Part shown: one piece after another, positions 6,960-15,112 of the stretch
How positions within the stretch are numbered: position 1 is the stretch's first letter
Layout of the letters: each line of letters starts with the position of its first letter
Origin: Mageeibacillus sp. UBA1243
GTDB taxonomy: Bacteria > Bacillota > Clostridia > UBA1212
Length of the DNA stretch: 19,881 nt
Direction of reading: 5' to 3'
NCBI GenBank assembly: GCA_002308595.1
Contig: DBWH01000055.1
Span: forward strand, 610 to 20,490
Notes under the pieces: model-generated
Database searches by the model: none
Seen by the model: only the letters and a program-made list of their open reading frames with translations
Told to the model about the DNA's origin: nothing
Made by a program: the position numbers and the translations under genes

Positions 6960-8182
6960 GTATGATTGAGAACGGAAAACCCGACGATATTGAATTTATC
7001 GAAAAGATAGCGGAAATGATGGGACCGGGCTTCGGTGTCTGCGACGGCGCCGGCAAGTCTGTCTTCCCCTCCGACGCTCCGGCTTTTGACATACCGGACG
7101 ACGACGGCGGGATCGTGACCGCAAACGGCAGGATGTTCTTTGCCGTGAGGGCGGAGGGCAGGGACCTCTGGTTCTATAACGATTTACCGGACGGCGGAAA
7201 GGATGCCGTTGACGGTGCCGCCAAGGCGCTCAGGATCGCGGCTCTCTTCTACGTCGAGAACCTCTCTGCGGTCAATTCGAAGAGAAACGAGTTTTTCAGG
7301 CAGCTTCTCATTGGCGGCAGGGACTCGGTCGCGCAGAGCGATTTTGCGGTAAACAGCGGGAAAAACGCGGCTGCGCAGGAGTATACCGTGATGCTTGTGA
7401 CATTGGCGGAAGCTGAGAGCGCGGAGGGCCACGGACAGGAGGACAGGCTCAGCGAAGTTGCGGCTCTGCTTGAGTATGCGTTCCCGGAAAAGGATGGGTT
7501 TGTGACCGTGAGGGTGAGGTCGGATGCGTGCGCAGTGATCGTGCCGCTCTCGGAGGACATGAAGTTTGAGAACGCCGTCGAGGCCGCCGAGTCCGTGATT
7601 GACACGGTGAGGACTGAGCTTGCGCTCGAGATAAACGTTTCGGTGGGCTGCAGGGTAAAGCAGCTTAAAAACATTGACTCGTCGTTCAAAACAGCCGAAA
7701 AGGCGCTGCTTATAGGCGAGGCGTTTGACATTGACAGCGTCGTGTATTCCTATGACAAGCTTGGCGTTGCGAGAATTCTTTACGGCCAGAAGAGGGACGT
7801 CTGCGAGAGCTACCTGAGGGAGGTCTTCGGAAACAGCTTTTTCGAGAACTGTCTGCGGATTCAGGAGGGCGAGACGCGGTCCGAGGGCGACGATGAGCTC
7901 ATCTACACGATTAAAATGTACCTGAAGCTCAACCAGAACGTCACCGAAACCGCCAAGGCGCTCTTCGTGCACAGAAACACATTAAACTACAGGATTGAAA
8001 AGTTCAACAAGCTGACGGGCCTTGACTGCACAAGGTTCGAGGACGGCCTCAGGATAAGTATCGGCTTCATGCTGGTCAACTACCTCGAGACGCAGCTGCC
8101 TCAGGCGGACGAAAACGCAGCTGCGGCAAGGCCGGCGCGCGAAGGAACCGCCAGACAGAAAAAACAGGCTAACAAAAGATAA
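6956..8182 (+). CDS. PucR/CdaR-type transcriptional regulator
   Basis: This 408-residue soluble protein starts at an ATGA overlap with the GH99-like gene (ATG 6956, TGA 6957-6959). An ATG two codons later is also possible. The C-terminus has the PucR-type helix-turn-helix: YTIKMYLKLNQNVTETAKAL then FVHRNTLNYRIEKFNKLTGL (about 317-356), a clear family signature. The middle part (about 140-280), with EYTVMLVTL, VSVGCRVKQLKNIDSSFKTA and EKALLIG, fits the CdaR GGDEF-like domain. The first 100 residues may be a divergent sensory domain; no GAF or other ligand domain is recognised. The tail beyond 380 is Ala/Lys-rich and probably disordered. Members of this group usually activate catabolic genes in response to a small molecule. 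Position in the sugar-lipoprotein operon suggests local, possibly autogenous, control of that operon and perhaps of the divergent GalNAc-type operon. The inducer is unknown. Confidence 0.8.
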   Translation: MSMIENGKPDDIEFIEKIAEMMGPGFGVCDGAGKSVFPSDAPAFDIPDDDGGIVTANGRMFFAVRAEGRDLWFYNDLPDGGKDAVDGAAKALRIAALFYVENLSAVNSKRNEFFRQLLIGGRDSVAQSDFAVNSGKNAAAQEYTVMLVTLAEAESAEGHGQEDRLSEVAALLEYAFPEKDGFVTVRVRSDACAVIVPLSEDMKFENAVEAAESVIDTVRTELALEINVSVGCRVKQLKNIDSSFKTAEKALLIGEAFDIDSVVYSYDKLGVARILYGQKRDVCESYLREVFGNSFFENCLRIQEGETRSEGDDELIYTIKMYLKLNQNVTETAKALFVHRNTLNYRIEKFNKLTGLDCTRFEDGLRISIGFMLVNYLETQLPQADENAAAARPAREGTARQKKQANKR

Positions 8183-8263
8183 AGCGGAAGGCCGGGCGCG
8201 CCGGGGGTGTTGCATTGGTTGTGTGACCTTGGCGGTGCCGGCCGGGACGGAAGGATTTTTATT

Positions 8264-8971
8264 ATGGATGATGTGAAAGAAAAAGAGTCAACGGAACAGT
8301 TCGGTCCGGAGATAGTATTTGAAAACGTAACGAAAGAGTACCCGAACGGGGTGAGAGCGCTTGACAACGTAAGTTTTCGCGTGGCTCCGGGCGAGTTTGC
8401 TTTTCTCATGGGACACTCCGGCTCCGGAAAGTCGTCCCTTATAAAGCTTCTGATGCTTGAGGAGAGGCCCACGTCCGGCAGAATTTCGGTCGGAAACATA
8501 GACCTCGGGTCGGTGAGGAGCAGCGGCGTGCCTTACTACAGGCGCCTTGTCGGCATCGTTTTTCAGGATTTCAGGATCATTTCAAGTATGACTGTGTTTG
8601 AAAACGTTGCTTTCGCGCTTGAGATGCTCGGCCAGAGCCGCAAGGAGATTGAAAAGCAGGTCCTTGCGGCGCTTGACCTTGTCGGTCTGCTGGAAAAGAG
8701 AAACGAAAAGCCGGACTGCCTTTCGGGAGGCGAGCAGCAGCGCGTCGCGATTGCAAGGGCGGTCGTGAACCTGCCGGGTCTTCTTATCGCCGACGAGCCG
8801 ACGGGAAACCTTGACATGGAAAACTCCGTCGAGATCATGAAGATACTTCAGAAGATCAACAAGATGGGTGCTACGGTCATCGTGGCGACTCACGAGCGCG
8901 AGATCGTGGCTGAGATCGGCCAGCGTGTCATTGAGCTGAACCACGGAGTGAGACTCCTTGGCAATGAGTGA
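8264..8971 (+). CDS. ftsE: Cell-division ABC transporter ATP-binding protein FtsE
   Basis: The ATG at 8264 is chosen because GGAAGGA lies just upstream; an in-frame ATG at 8207 adds a non-homologous stretch. The 235-residue protein has all ABC ATPase motifs: Walker A GHSGSGKSS (50-58), Q-loop VFQDF (99-103), signature LSGGEQ (153-158), Walker B LLIADEPTG (173-181) and H-loop H210. ENVTKEYPNGVRALDNVSF and VFQDFRIISSMTVFENVAF are typical of FtsE. It couples ATP hydrolysis to FtsX and so to peptidoglycan hydrolase activation at the membrane. It is followed by ftsX after 18 nt. The 81-nt gap after the regulator gene is GC-rich; I see neither a clear terminator nor a promoter there. Confidence 0.93.
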   Translation: MDDVKEKESTEQFGPEIVFENVTKEYPNGVRALDNVSFRVAPGEFAFLMGHSGSGKSSLIKLLMLEERPTSGRISVGNIDLGSVRSSGVPYYRRLVGIVFQDFRIISSMTVFENVAFALEMLGQSRKEIEKQVLAALDLVGLLEKRNEKPDCLSGGEQQRVAIARAVVNLPGLLIADEPTGNLDMENSVEIMKILQKINKMGATVIVATHEREIVAEIGQRVIELNHGVRLLGNE

Positions 8972-8989
8972 AGAAGGGAGGGCGGCATT

Positions 8990-9898
8990 ATGAAAAAACT
9001 CAGAGTTATGCTTTACGTTCTCCTTCAGAGTCTGAAGAACGTTGCGAGAAACCTGTTCATGGTTTTTGCGTCGGTCATTGTCGTGTTCTTCGTGCTGCTC
9101 GTCGTCGGTTCGTTCATCGAGGCGGGCGTCGTGACCAGCAACATCATCGGACAGGTCAAGGAAAGGCCTGTGCTGAAGATCAATTTCCGCTACTACGTCG
9201 ACGAGGAGACCGCGATGCAGTACTACGAGGCGATTGCGGCAAGCCCTGAGGTCAAGCACGCGACGTACATCTCAAAGCTGCAGAACTTCGAGAACATGCT
9301 CAAGGAGTTCGAGGACAACAGGGAATATTTCGAGAACCTCGACAAGAGCGGAAAGCTCAAATATGCGTCAATCGAGGTGCAGCTCAGAAACTACGCTGAC
9401 GGCAAGGCGTTTGTCGACGGTATAATGGACGAGGCGGGCGACGTGATCGACAGCGCGCCGAACATATTCGGTGTCGTTGAGAAGATGGAGCGCGCGCAGT
9501 TCTGGATAAACATATGCACCATTGCGGCGGTCATCGTGATGACGGCTCTTTCGCTCCTGCTCATATTCAACACCGTAAAACTCACAGTGCTCGCAAGGCA
9601 CCGCGAAATTGAGATCATGAAGTACGTCGGCGCCACCAACACCTACATCATCACTCCTTTTGTGATTGAGGGCATACTGACGGGGCTCATCGGCGCTGTC
9701 GCGGCATTCTTTGCCCTTGGCGGCATCTACGATGCGGTGTTCAGGCTCCTCCTGAGTTTTTCGGAAGACGCCAATATCGTTCCGCTGACATTTGAGCAGT
9801 CCGGCGCGACGGGTATCCTCGCGTTCTACCTGCTGTTCGGCGCGTTCACGGGATTTATCGCAAGTATTCTGGCGGCAAGAAAGTATATGAAGGTTTAA
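8990..9898 (+). CDS. ftsX: Cell-division permease-like protein FtsX
   Basis: This 302-residue protein follows GGGAGG at correct spacing. Topology is classic FtsX: a membrane helix at about 21-43, a large extracytoplasmic loop (about 44-170), then helices at about 173-195, 225-247 and 275-297. The conserved segment LARHREIEIMKYVGATNTYI (201-220) after the second helix is a family hallmark. FtsX relays FtsE ATPase cycles to an extracellular coiled-coil murein hydrolase. The S41 protease gene starts only 4 nt after its stop. In many Firmicutes the M23 coiled-coil partner follows directly; here the best candidate partner lies at 17705-19096 on the other strand. Confidence 0.93.
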   Translation: MKKLRVMLYVLLQSLKNVARNLFMVFASVIVVFFVLLVVGSFIEAGVVTSNIIGQVKERPVLKINFRYYVDEETAMQYYEAIAASPEVKHATYISKLQNFENMLKEFEDNREYFENLDKSGKLKYASIEVQLRNYADGKAFVDGIMDEAGDVIDSAPNIFGVVEKMERAQFWINICTIAAVIVMTALSLLLIFNTVKLTVLARHREIEIMKYVGATNTYIITPFVIEGILTGLIGAVAAFFALGGIYDAVFRLLLSFSEDANIVPLTFEQSGATGILAFYLLFGAFTGFIASILAARKYMKV

Positions 9899-9902
9899 CG
9901 TC

Positions 9903-11393
9903 ATGGATGGAAACAAAGAAAACAAAAACGGTGAACTTGACCGCGACACATGGGCCGACGCATTTTTTGACGGCGTGGTGAACGGCGGCGAGGAAAAACC
10001 TAAAAATCCGGGAATTTACGGACAGTTCGACGCCGAAAAGGGCGAGGAAACCGTAAACGATGAAACAAATGCGGAGGCCCCGGCGGAAAACGAAGGCACT
10101 TCTCAAACCGAAGCGGAAGAAGACGGAGACGATGACGGCGATTCTTCCGACAGCGGAAAGGAGAAGCTTTCAAGGAGCGACAGGACGACCGTTGCCGTGT
10201 TCGTTATCGGCATGGTGCTGCTGATTCTCCTTGGCGTGCTCTGCGGATACTTCATCGGCCGCATCGTTTCGAAAACAAAAGAAAGTGCGGGCGGCGCGAC
10301 TTCCGGCGAGTTCGGAAAGCAGGGCGCGAGCATCGAACAGATCGAAAAGCTGCAGGAGGTTTTTAAGTTCATATCCGAAAACTATTACCTTAAGACGGAT
10401 CCTGACGAGCTTCTCGAGGGCGCCGTGACGGGCATGATTGAGTCGATTAAGGATCCTTACGGGCGCTACCACAGACCCGGCAGGATGGACGAATACATCA
10501 GCTTTGTTGACGGTAAATACACCGGTATAGGCACTGTTGTAAAGAAGGTCGAGGGCGGCTTTAAGGTCACGGACGTTGAGAGCGGCTCGTCGGCAGACAA
10601 AGCAGGCATCAAAAAATCTGACTTGATCGTAAAAATCGACGGCGAAGAGACCGCGTCTATGACGGAAAACGAGGTTCAGAGTCTGCTTTCGAAGGCTGAT
10701 ACAACTTTTTCGCTGGTTTTAAAGACTGAGAGCGGCGAAGAGAAGACTGTCAGCGTTACCACTCAGAAGCTCACGAAGCACGTTGTCGAGGGAAGAAGCC
10801 TCGGTGACGGTATCATCTACATTCGCATTGACCAGTTCACGCACGAAGCCCCGTCGGAGTTTGCGGCGATGCTGAGTTCCCTTAAAACGGAAGACGCCAA
10901 GGCACTCGTGCTCGATCTCCGCGACAACCCGGGCGGTTACGTTGAGGACGCGGCAAAGATTGCCGACATGATCCTCCCCGAGGGCATCATCGCCACCGCC
11001 AAGGACAAAAACGATGTCACCGTCGAGACCTATAATTCGGACAAAAACGAGCTTGGCCTGATGCTTGTCGTGCTCGTAAACGGAAACTCGGCAAGCGCCG
11101 CGGAGCTCGTCACGGGCGCAATTGCGGACTTCAAAGCCGGTACCGTTGTCGGCGAGAAGACATTCGGCAAGGCTGTAGGCCAGATAATGAAGACGTTTGA
11201 GCACGACGGCAGCGGCCTCACTCTTTCGGCTTTCAGGTACTTTACACCTTCGGGCGACTGCATTGACGGCATCGGTATTATGCCCGACGTTTTTGTCTCG
11301 CCTGAGGAGGAATACGTCGGAAAGAAGGCTGCGGACATTCCTTTTGAGCATGACGCGCAGCTTCAGGAGGCCTTAAAGGTACTCGCGGAATAA
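9903..11393 (+). CDS. ctpA: S41 family C-terminal processing peptidase (CtpA/CtpB type)
   Basis: This 496-residue protein begins with a highly acidic cytoplasmic tail (about 40-93, rich in E/D), then one membrane helix (about 96-118). The extracytoplasmic part holds the S41 N-terminal region, a PDZ domain (about 205-290: YTGIGTVVKKVEGGFKV, AGIKKSDLIVKIDGE) and the protease core. Catalytic residues are visible: Ser398 in NGNSASAAE and Lys423 in EKTFGKAVG, spaced 25 residues apart as in Prc and CtpB; DLRDNPGGYVEDA (338-350) is also typical. Such Ser-Lys proteases trim exported proteins, including cell-wall hydrolases. The 4-nt gap to ftsX implies co-transcription and a shared role in wall remodelling. 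The long acidic N-terminal tail is more extended than in usual members. Confidence 0.9.
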   Translation: MDGNKENKNGELDRDTWADAFFDGVVNGGEEKPKNPGIYGQFDAEKGEETVNDETNAEAPAENEGTSQTEAEEDGDDDGDSSDSGKEKLSRSDRTTVAVFVIGMVLLILLGVLCGYFIGRIVSKTKESAGGATSGEFGKQGASIEQIEKLQEVFKFISENYYLKTDPDELLEGAVTGMIESIKDPYGRYHRPGRMDEYISFVDGKYTGIGTVVKKVEGGFKVTDVESGSSADKAGIKKSDLIVKIDGEETASMTENEVQSLLSKADTTFSLVLKTESGEEKTVSVTTQKLTKHVVEGRSLGDGIIYIRIDQFTHEAPSEFAAMLSSLKTEDAKALVLDLRDNPGGYVEDAAKIADMILPEGIIATAKDKNDVTVETYNSDKNELGLMLVVLVNGNSASAAELVTGAIADFKAGTVVGEKTFGKAVGQIMKTFEHDGSGLTLSAFRYFTPSGDCIDGIGIMPDVFVSPEEEYVGKKAADIPFEHDAQLQEALKVLAE

Positions 11394-11407
11394 ACTTAAC
11401 AGGGATT

Positions 11408-12241
11408 ATGTACGAGAATTTTGCAGGTTTTTACAATAAATACACGAGCGACGTCAACTGCGGGCAGCTCATGGATTTACTTGAGGAGCGCTTCAGACTT
11501 TTCGGAAACGAAGGGCTGAAAGCTCTGGCAAAGAGGTCTAAGCGAAGCAAGGCAAAAGGCGGGGACGCGTCCAAAACCGCCAAGGCATCAAAGCCTGACG
11601 CCTCGGAAAACGGCGCCGACATCGAAAAGTCGACGCTTGTAATCGATGTCGGCTGCGGCACGGGCAAGCTCACTGTCAAAATGGCGGAAAAGGGCTACGA
11701 CATGACCGGCCTTGACATCAGCCCGGAGATGCTCGAAATCGCGTCGGAGCTTGGCTATGAGAAAAACGTGAACGTGCTCTGGCTGTGCCAGGATATGCGC
11801 GAGATGGACACATTCGGCTCGTACGCGGCGATGTACTGCCTTGAGGACGGTGTGAACCATATGACGGGAGAGGGGGACCTTGGCGTGTTCCTCGAGAGGG
11901 CAAAGAACTTCATCGACAGGGACGGCCTTCTGATCTTCGACTTTCTCACCGACGATTATTTTAAAGCTGCGGCGTCAAAGGGCGTCTTTTTTGAGGACGG
12001 CGGCGACGGGACGTGCATCTGGACGGCCGAGTACGAAAACGCCAAGATGACCTACGACATAATCTGCTATTCGCTTGAGGAGGACGGACTTTACGGGCGA
12101 ACCGACGACACGGTCGAGGAGATTCCGCTCGAGCCTGCTTTTGTAAAACAAACACTGCAAGAAAAGGGTTACGAGGTGCTCGAACTCAGGGAGTTTTACG
12201 ACACGCGCGGAAGGTTCTATGTGACGGCAAGACGCAAATGA
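11408..12241 (+). CDS. Class I SAM-dependent methyltransferase with lysine-rich insertion
   Basis: The protein has 277 residues and begins MYENFAGFYNKYTSDVNCGQ, the N-terminal pattern of a common Firmicute methyltransferase family. SAM-binding motif I is LVIDVGCGTGKL (77-88), followed by the acidic D103 in TGLDISPEMLE (100-110). Next come WLCQDMREM and YCLEDGVNHM and a C-terminal sheet ending in GRFYVTARRK. Between the N-terminal helix and motif I there is a 35-residue low-complexity insertion (about 41-75) rich in Lys, Ala and Ser, probably disordered. The substrate is not known. It starts 14 nt after the protease gene, behind a modest AGGG, and is likely the last gene of the transcript, which ends at the hairpin at 12300-12331. 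Confidence 0.85.
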   Translation: MYENFAGFYNKYTSDVNCGQLMDLLEERFRLFGNEGLKALAKRSKRSKAKGGDASKTAKASKPDASENGADIEKSTLVIDVGCGTGKLTVKMAEKGYDMTGLDISPEMLEIASELGYEKNVNVLWLCQDMREMDTFGSYAAMYCLEDGVNHMTGEGDLGVFLERAKNFIDRDGLLIFDFLTDDYFKAAASKGVFFEDGGDGTCIWTAEYENAKMTYDIICYSLEEDGLYGRTDDTVEEIPLEPAFVKQTLQEKGYEVLELREFYDTRGRFYVTARRK

Positions 12242-12258
12242 GCCGCGAATGAGCCGCG
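12237..12258 (+). repeat. 11-bp tandem duplication spanning the methyltransferase stop codon
   Basis: AATGAGCCGCG occurs twice in immediate tandem (12237-12247 and 12248-12258). The first copy carries the in-frame TGA, so the duplication does not alter the protein. It is probably a small slippage event. Confidence 0.7.
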
Positions 12259-12299
12259 CTATTTAACAACGCGGACAGTTAAACGTAAAACGGTAAACT

Positions 12300-12331
12300 A
12301 AAAGGAAGCCTGAAAACGACGGCTTCCTTTT
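12300..12331. terminator. Bidirectional intrinsic terminator between convergent genes
   Basis: A perfect 11-bp stem, AAAAGGAAGCC / GGCTTCCTTTT, with a 10-nt loop is bounded by A and T tracts, so it can work on both strands. It lies between the methyltransferase (+) and the GH78-like gene (-). Confidence 0.88.
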
Positions 12332-12356
12332 GCTTTAAATACTGTTTGAAATCCTG

Positions 12357-14807
12357 TCAGATTTTCTCTTCGTAGGAGAACGAGTTGCCTTCGACGGTCA
12401 CGCGGAGGGTTGACGACCTTGCCGGGAGGAATATGCTGCCGGACGCAAAATGGTTGTCCCACATTGCGGGTTTGACCGAATACTCCCTGAAACCGCACCT
12501 TACCGGCTCGATGCCGAGAATGTACTTGTAGTAAACGACAGCCGGAATCGCGGCCCATCCGTGGCAGAGCGAGCCTGCGTCGTCAAAGTCCATCGCGCCC
12601 TTGATGGTCTCCCAGAACGAAGTCGCGCCGCAGCCGATCATGTATCCCCAGAGCTCGGTAATTTCGTTCATGACATCGCCAATGTAATCCTTCGACACGG
12701 ACATCAGCGCGTCATACTTAAAGAGGCACGTGCTGAGCGTGCAGTCGCTGACGGGTACCGTGTCGATGAGCCCTGTCAGGGCTCTGACGGCGCCGTCAAG
12801 GTATGCATCATTCAAGGAAGCGGCGCCTGACAGAATCGCGAGCGCATTGGCGTATTGGCTGTAGAAGCGGCAGTCGCCGTCTGCGGCAACGTCCCTGTAG
12901 GAGCAGTAGAGCCCGTTTTCTTCGTCAAAGAACGTATCGTTGAACGCGACCTTCATCGACGCGGCAAGCCTTCTCAGCCTGCCCGCAAGATTCAGCTTTC
13001 CGGAGTCGTTTCCGCCTGTCTCCTCAAGAATGTCGGAGAGTTTTTCCGTGGCTATTATAAAGAGGGCGGTGAGGCACGCGTCTGCGTCGGCAGGCGGTGC
13101 GCTGCCTATTGAGCCGGAGAGCTCGCCGTTCCACTCGTGGAAGTTCCAGTATTTGGCGTCAGTCAGCTTGATGAGCGAGCCGTTTTCGGTGCGGTTTGCG
13201 ATGGCTGCGGCCATTATTGCATTGGCGGTACGGAGCTGCTCGTTGAAGAACTCGACGTCGCCGCTGTATTTTGTGTATTCGCAGAGCGCGATGACCCAGT
13301 GAATCGAGAAAGAGGGAATAGTGATGCTGCAGATTGCCGGAGCGCAGAGCTCGAGGAAGCCGTCCTCACGCTGAGACCTTGCAAGAAGGCTGAGACTTTC
13401 TTTAGCGTATGCGTACTCGCCGAACGTGTAGTAGCCCGTGAGCATCTGGTTTCTGCTGTCCATCGCGTAAAGCGCCTGCTCTCTCTGCGGGCAGTCCATG
13501 TAGTGCTCGTTCATGCAGAGAAGGAGAGTGCGGAGGCACGTGGAGTAAATCTTGGTGTGGAGCGCGTCGTTGATCTTGAATTTTCCGCACCTGTCGGGGT
13601 CGACGGGGTACTGAACGGGCAGGATTCCGAGTCCCGAAATGGTTATCTCGTCGGTTTCCGCGAAAATCATCAGGTAGCGGGCGCCGATCTTGCTGAGAAG
13701 ATGCGTGTGGGCGGTCTCTCCCGCGGGAACGATGACGGTCTCCGCAAAGCACCTGCCTCCCACGAAGCTCCTTGCCCTCAGATCGTCAAGGTGGTCCGAA
13801 TACGCGATGCCTATGACAGTGGGTCTCTTTGTGGTGAACCTGAACGAGAGGTAACCGAGCGTCTCCTCGCCGATGTCGGCAACCGCATAGATACCGCGAC
13901 CCTCTCTGAGCGCACCCGTGAGGACAATGTCTTTCGTTTTAAGTGTGACCGCGTTTTCAACAGGCTCAAGCTCTCTTCCGGGCTCCAGCGCGTAGTTTTC
14001 AGGTGCGGGAATCTCCCTTGCGCTCAGCTTGCTTTCAACGATCTCGTAAACGTATTTTGATTTAAGCGCGGCATTCTGCATGTAGGATGCGTGCGCGGCC
14101 AAATTAGTCTCCCTGTACTCCTTGCCGAAGTCGAAGATGCCCTGAGCGACGAGCCCGCACGCCTTGGCGTCAAGAATGCTCAGCTTTTCAATGTTTCTCT
14201 CGACAAAAACCTCAGGCTCAAAATTCTCAAGCGGCACGGCCTTTGAAAAACCGTCGGCAAGAGCCTTCTCGAAACTGTAGTCACCGCCAAGGAACCCGTC
14301 GCAGCCGTCGCTGTAAGTGTATGCAAAAGTAAACCCGAGCTGGCCCGAAACCTGAGGCACAAGCCCGCTCTTGTAGCAGGGTGAAAACCGCCAAAGCGTC
14401 TCCTCCGAAGACGCCGCGACCACAAATCCTTCCATGAGGCCCGAAACAAATTCGATGACCTCAAAAAGAAGCTGCCCTTTGCCCTTGATGTAGGTGGACG
14501 TCGTGAGCCCTTGCCTGTAAGTGCAGATCGCGATGCGGTTGGTGCCGGAAACGACAAAATCCGTGACGTCGGCATATTCGACGCAGGGCTTGCCGGGGAA
14601 CTGCGAGTGCTGGCCTGTCGTGACGAAGCGGCCGTTGATCCATACCGCAAACTCGCTGTCAGCGTTGATCTTCAGTATAAGTTTTGAACCCGGCTCGGGC
14701 CTCGTTGTCAGAAACTCGTCGTAAAAATCGGAGTAAACGTTTACGGTCGAAAGGTCGCCGGGGTCGCCTGTCGTCAAGGCTATGGCTTTGCTGAAAGGAT
14801 TTTGCAT
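12357..14807 (-). CDS. GH78-like alpha-L-rhamnosidase family protein
   Basis: AAGGAG lies upstream of two adjacent ATG codons (14810 and 14807). The second has the better 7-nt spacing and gives 816 residues; the difference is one Met. No signal peptide is seen, so the protein is probably cytoplasmic. The N-terminal beta domains include FAVWINGRFV (53-62) and NRIAICTYRQG, as in the jelly-roll domain of GH78 enzymes. The (alpha/alpha)6 barrel has HYMDCPQREQALYAMDSRNQ (435-454), with acidic D438, E443 and D450 as in the family, and GATSFWETIKG (727-737) with E733, followed by SLCHGWAAIPAVVYYKYILG (746-765). GH78 enzymes cleave terminal alpha-L-rhamnose from plant or microbial glycans. Many family members have untested specificity, so rhamnose is provisional. 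The gene stands alone, with its own promoter and terminator. Confidence 0.82.
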   Translation of the reverse strand: MQNPFSKAIALTTGDPGDLSTVNVYSDFYDEFLTTRPEPGSKLILKINADSEFAVWINGRFVTTGQHSQFPGKPCVEYADVTDFVVSGTNRIAICTYRQGLTTSTYIKGKGQLLFEVIEFVSGLMEGFVVAASSEETLWRFSPCYKSGLVPQVSGQLGFTFAYTYSDGCDGFLGGDYSFEKALADGFSKAVPLENFEPEVFVERNIEKLSILDAKACGLVAQGIFDFGKEYRETNLAAHASYMQNAALKSKYVYEIVESKLSAREIPAPENYALEPGRELEPVENAVTLKTKDIVLTGALREGRGIYAVADIGEETLGYLSFRFTTKRPTVIGIAYSDHLDDLRARSFVGGRCFAETVIVPAGETAHTHLLSKIGARYLMIFAETDEITISGLGILPVQYPVDPDRCGKFKINDALHTKIYSTCLRTLLLCMNEHYMDCPQREQALYAMDSRNQMLTGYYTFGEYAYAKESLSLLARSQREDGFLELCAPAICSITIPSFSIHWVIALCEYTKYSGDVEFFNEQLRTANAIMAAAIANRTENGSLIKLTDAKYWNFHEWNGELSGSIGSAPPADADACLTALFIIATEKLSDILEETGGNDSGKLNLAGRLRRLAASMKVAFNDTFFDEENGLYCSYRDVAADGDCRFYSQYANALAILSGAASLNDAYLDGAVRALTGLIDTVPVSDCTLSTCLFKYDALMSVSKDYIGDVMNEITELWGYMIGCGATSFWETIKGAMDFDDAGSLCHGWAAIPAVVYYKYILGIEPVRCGFREYSVKPAMWDNHFASGSIFLPARSSTLRVTVEGNSFSYEEKI

Positions 14808-14842
14808 CATAGGACTCCTTCTGCTCATTTTTTATACTTCGG

Positions 14843-14871
14843 ATTTTACCACTTTCCCGCGCGCTCCTCAA
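14843..14871 (-). promoter_or_regulatory. Promoter of the GH78-like gene
   Basis: On the minus strand TTGAGG (14871-14866) and TAAAAT (14848-14843) are 17 bp apart, giving a start near 14836 and a leader of about 30 nt. A poly-A tract and the GCATTGGCGGT motif (14890-14880) lie immediately upstream of the -35 box. Confidence 0.68.
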
Positions 14872-14879
14872 CTTTTTTT

Positions 14880-14890
14880 ACCGCCAATGC
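14880..14890 (+). repeat. Intergenic copy of the ACCGCCAATGC motif
   Basis: This is an exact 11-base match to the copies at 4283-4293 and 19172-19182. It sits about 10 bp upstream of the GH78-gene -35 box. The 302-bp region 14808-15112 otherwise holds the two divergent promoters, the shared 14-mer at 14920 and the structured leader of the next gene. Confidence 0.6.
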
Positions 14891-14919
14891 CGTGCATCCG
14901 CCCGCCTTCTTTGCCCAAA

Positions 14920-14933
14920 TTTTGCGCACTTTT
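14920..14933. repeat. Intergenic 14-mer TTTTGCGCACTTTT, shared with 19220-19233
   Basis: The same 14 bases occur at 19220-19233. Both copies lie in intergenic regions, in the same orientation, and both sit 29-37 bp from a copy of ACCGCCAATGC that lies nearer the minus-strand gene. Confidence 0.55.
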
Positions 14934-14981
14934 GCCGCGCTTTTGATGTATATAAAAAATTATAAAAAACCGGAAAACCGA

Positions 14982-15010
14982 TTGAAATCCTGCCTTCGAG
15001 CGTGTATAAT
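14982..15010 (+). promoter_or_regulatory. Strong promoter of the SurA/parvulin-like gene
   Basis: TTGAAA (14982-14987), a 17-bp spacer and a perfect TATAAT (15005-15010) form a near-consensus sigma-A promoter. The expected start is near 15017, leaving a leader of about 96 nt. Confidence 0.8.
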
Positions 15011-15025
15011 ACTGTTTGCTCTTTC

Positions 15026-15075
15026 TGCGGTCAGGTCAAAAACCATTGAAAAACGGCTTTTATGAATTGACTGCA
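15026..15075 (+). promoter_or_regulatory. Possible stem-loop in the 5' leader
   Basis: TGCGGTCA (15026-15033) can pair with TGACTGCA (15068-15075), giving 8 bp with one G-U. Three more U-A pairs follow past a single mismatch. The loop is about 34 nt. No T-run follows, so it is not a terminator. It matches no riboswitch class I recognise. Confidence 0.35.
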
Positions 15076-15112
15076 AAAAATAACTATGTCTAAGAAAAGG
15101 CGGTAAATTAAA

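Noticed and set aside
7184..7972. 262-codon minus-strand frame opposite the PucR/CdaR-type regulator
   Set aside because: The plus-strand frame has a clear PucR helix-turn-helix; the antisense frame has no recognisable features.
13137..14060. 307-codon plus-strand frame opposite the GH78-like gene
   Set aside because: Shadow of the GH78 reading frame; no motif, promoter or ribosome site.
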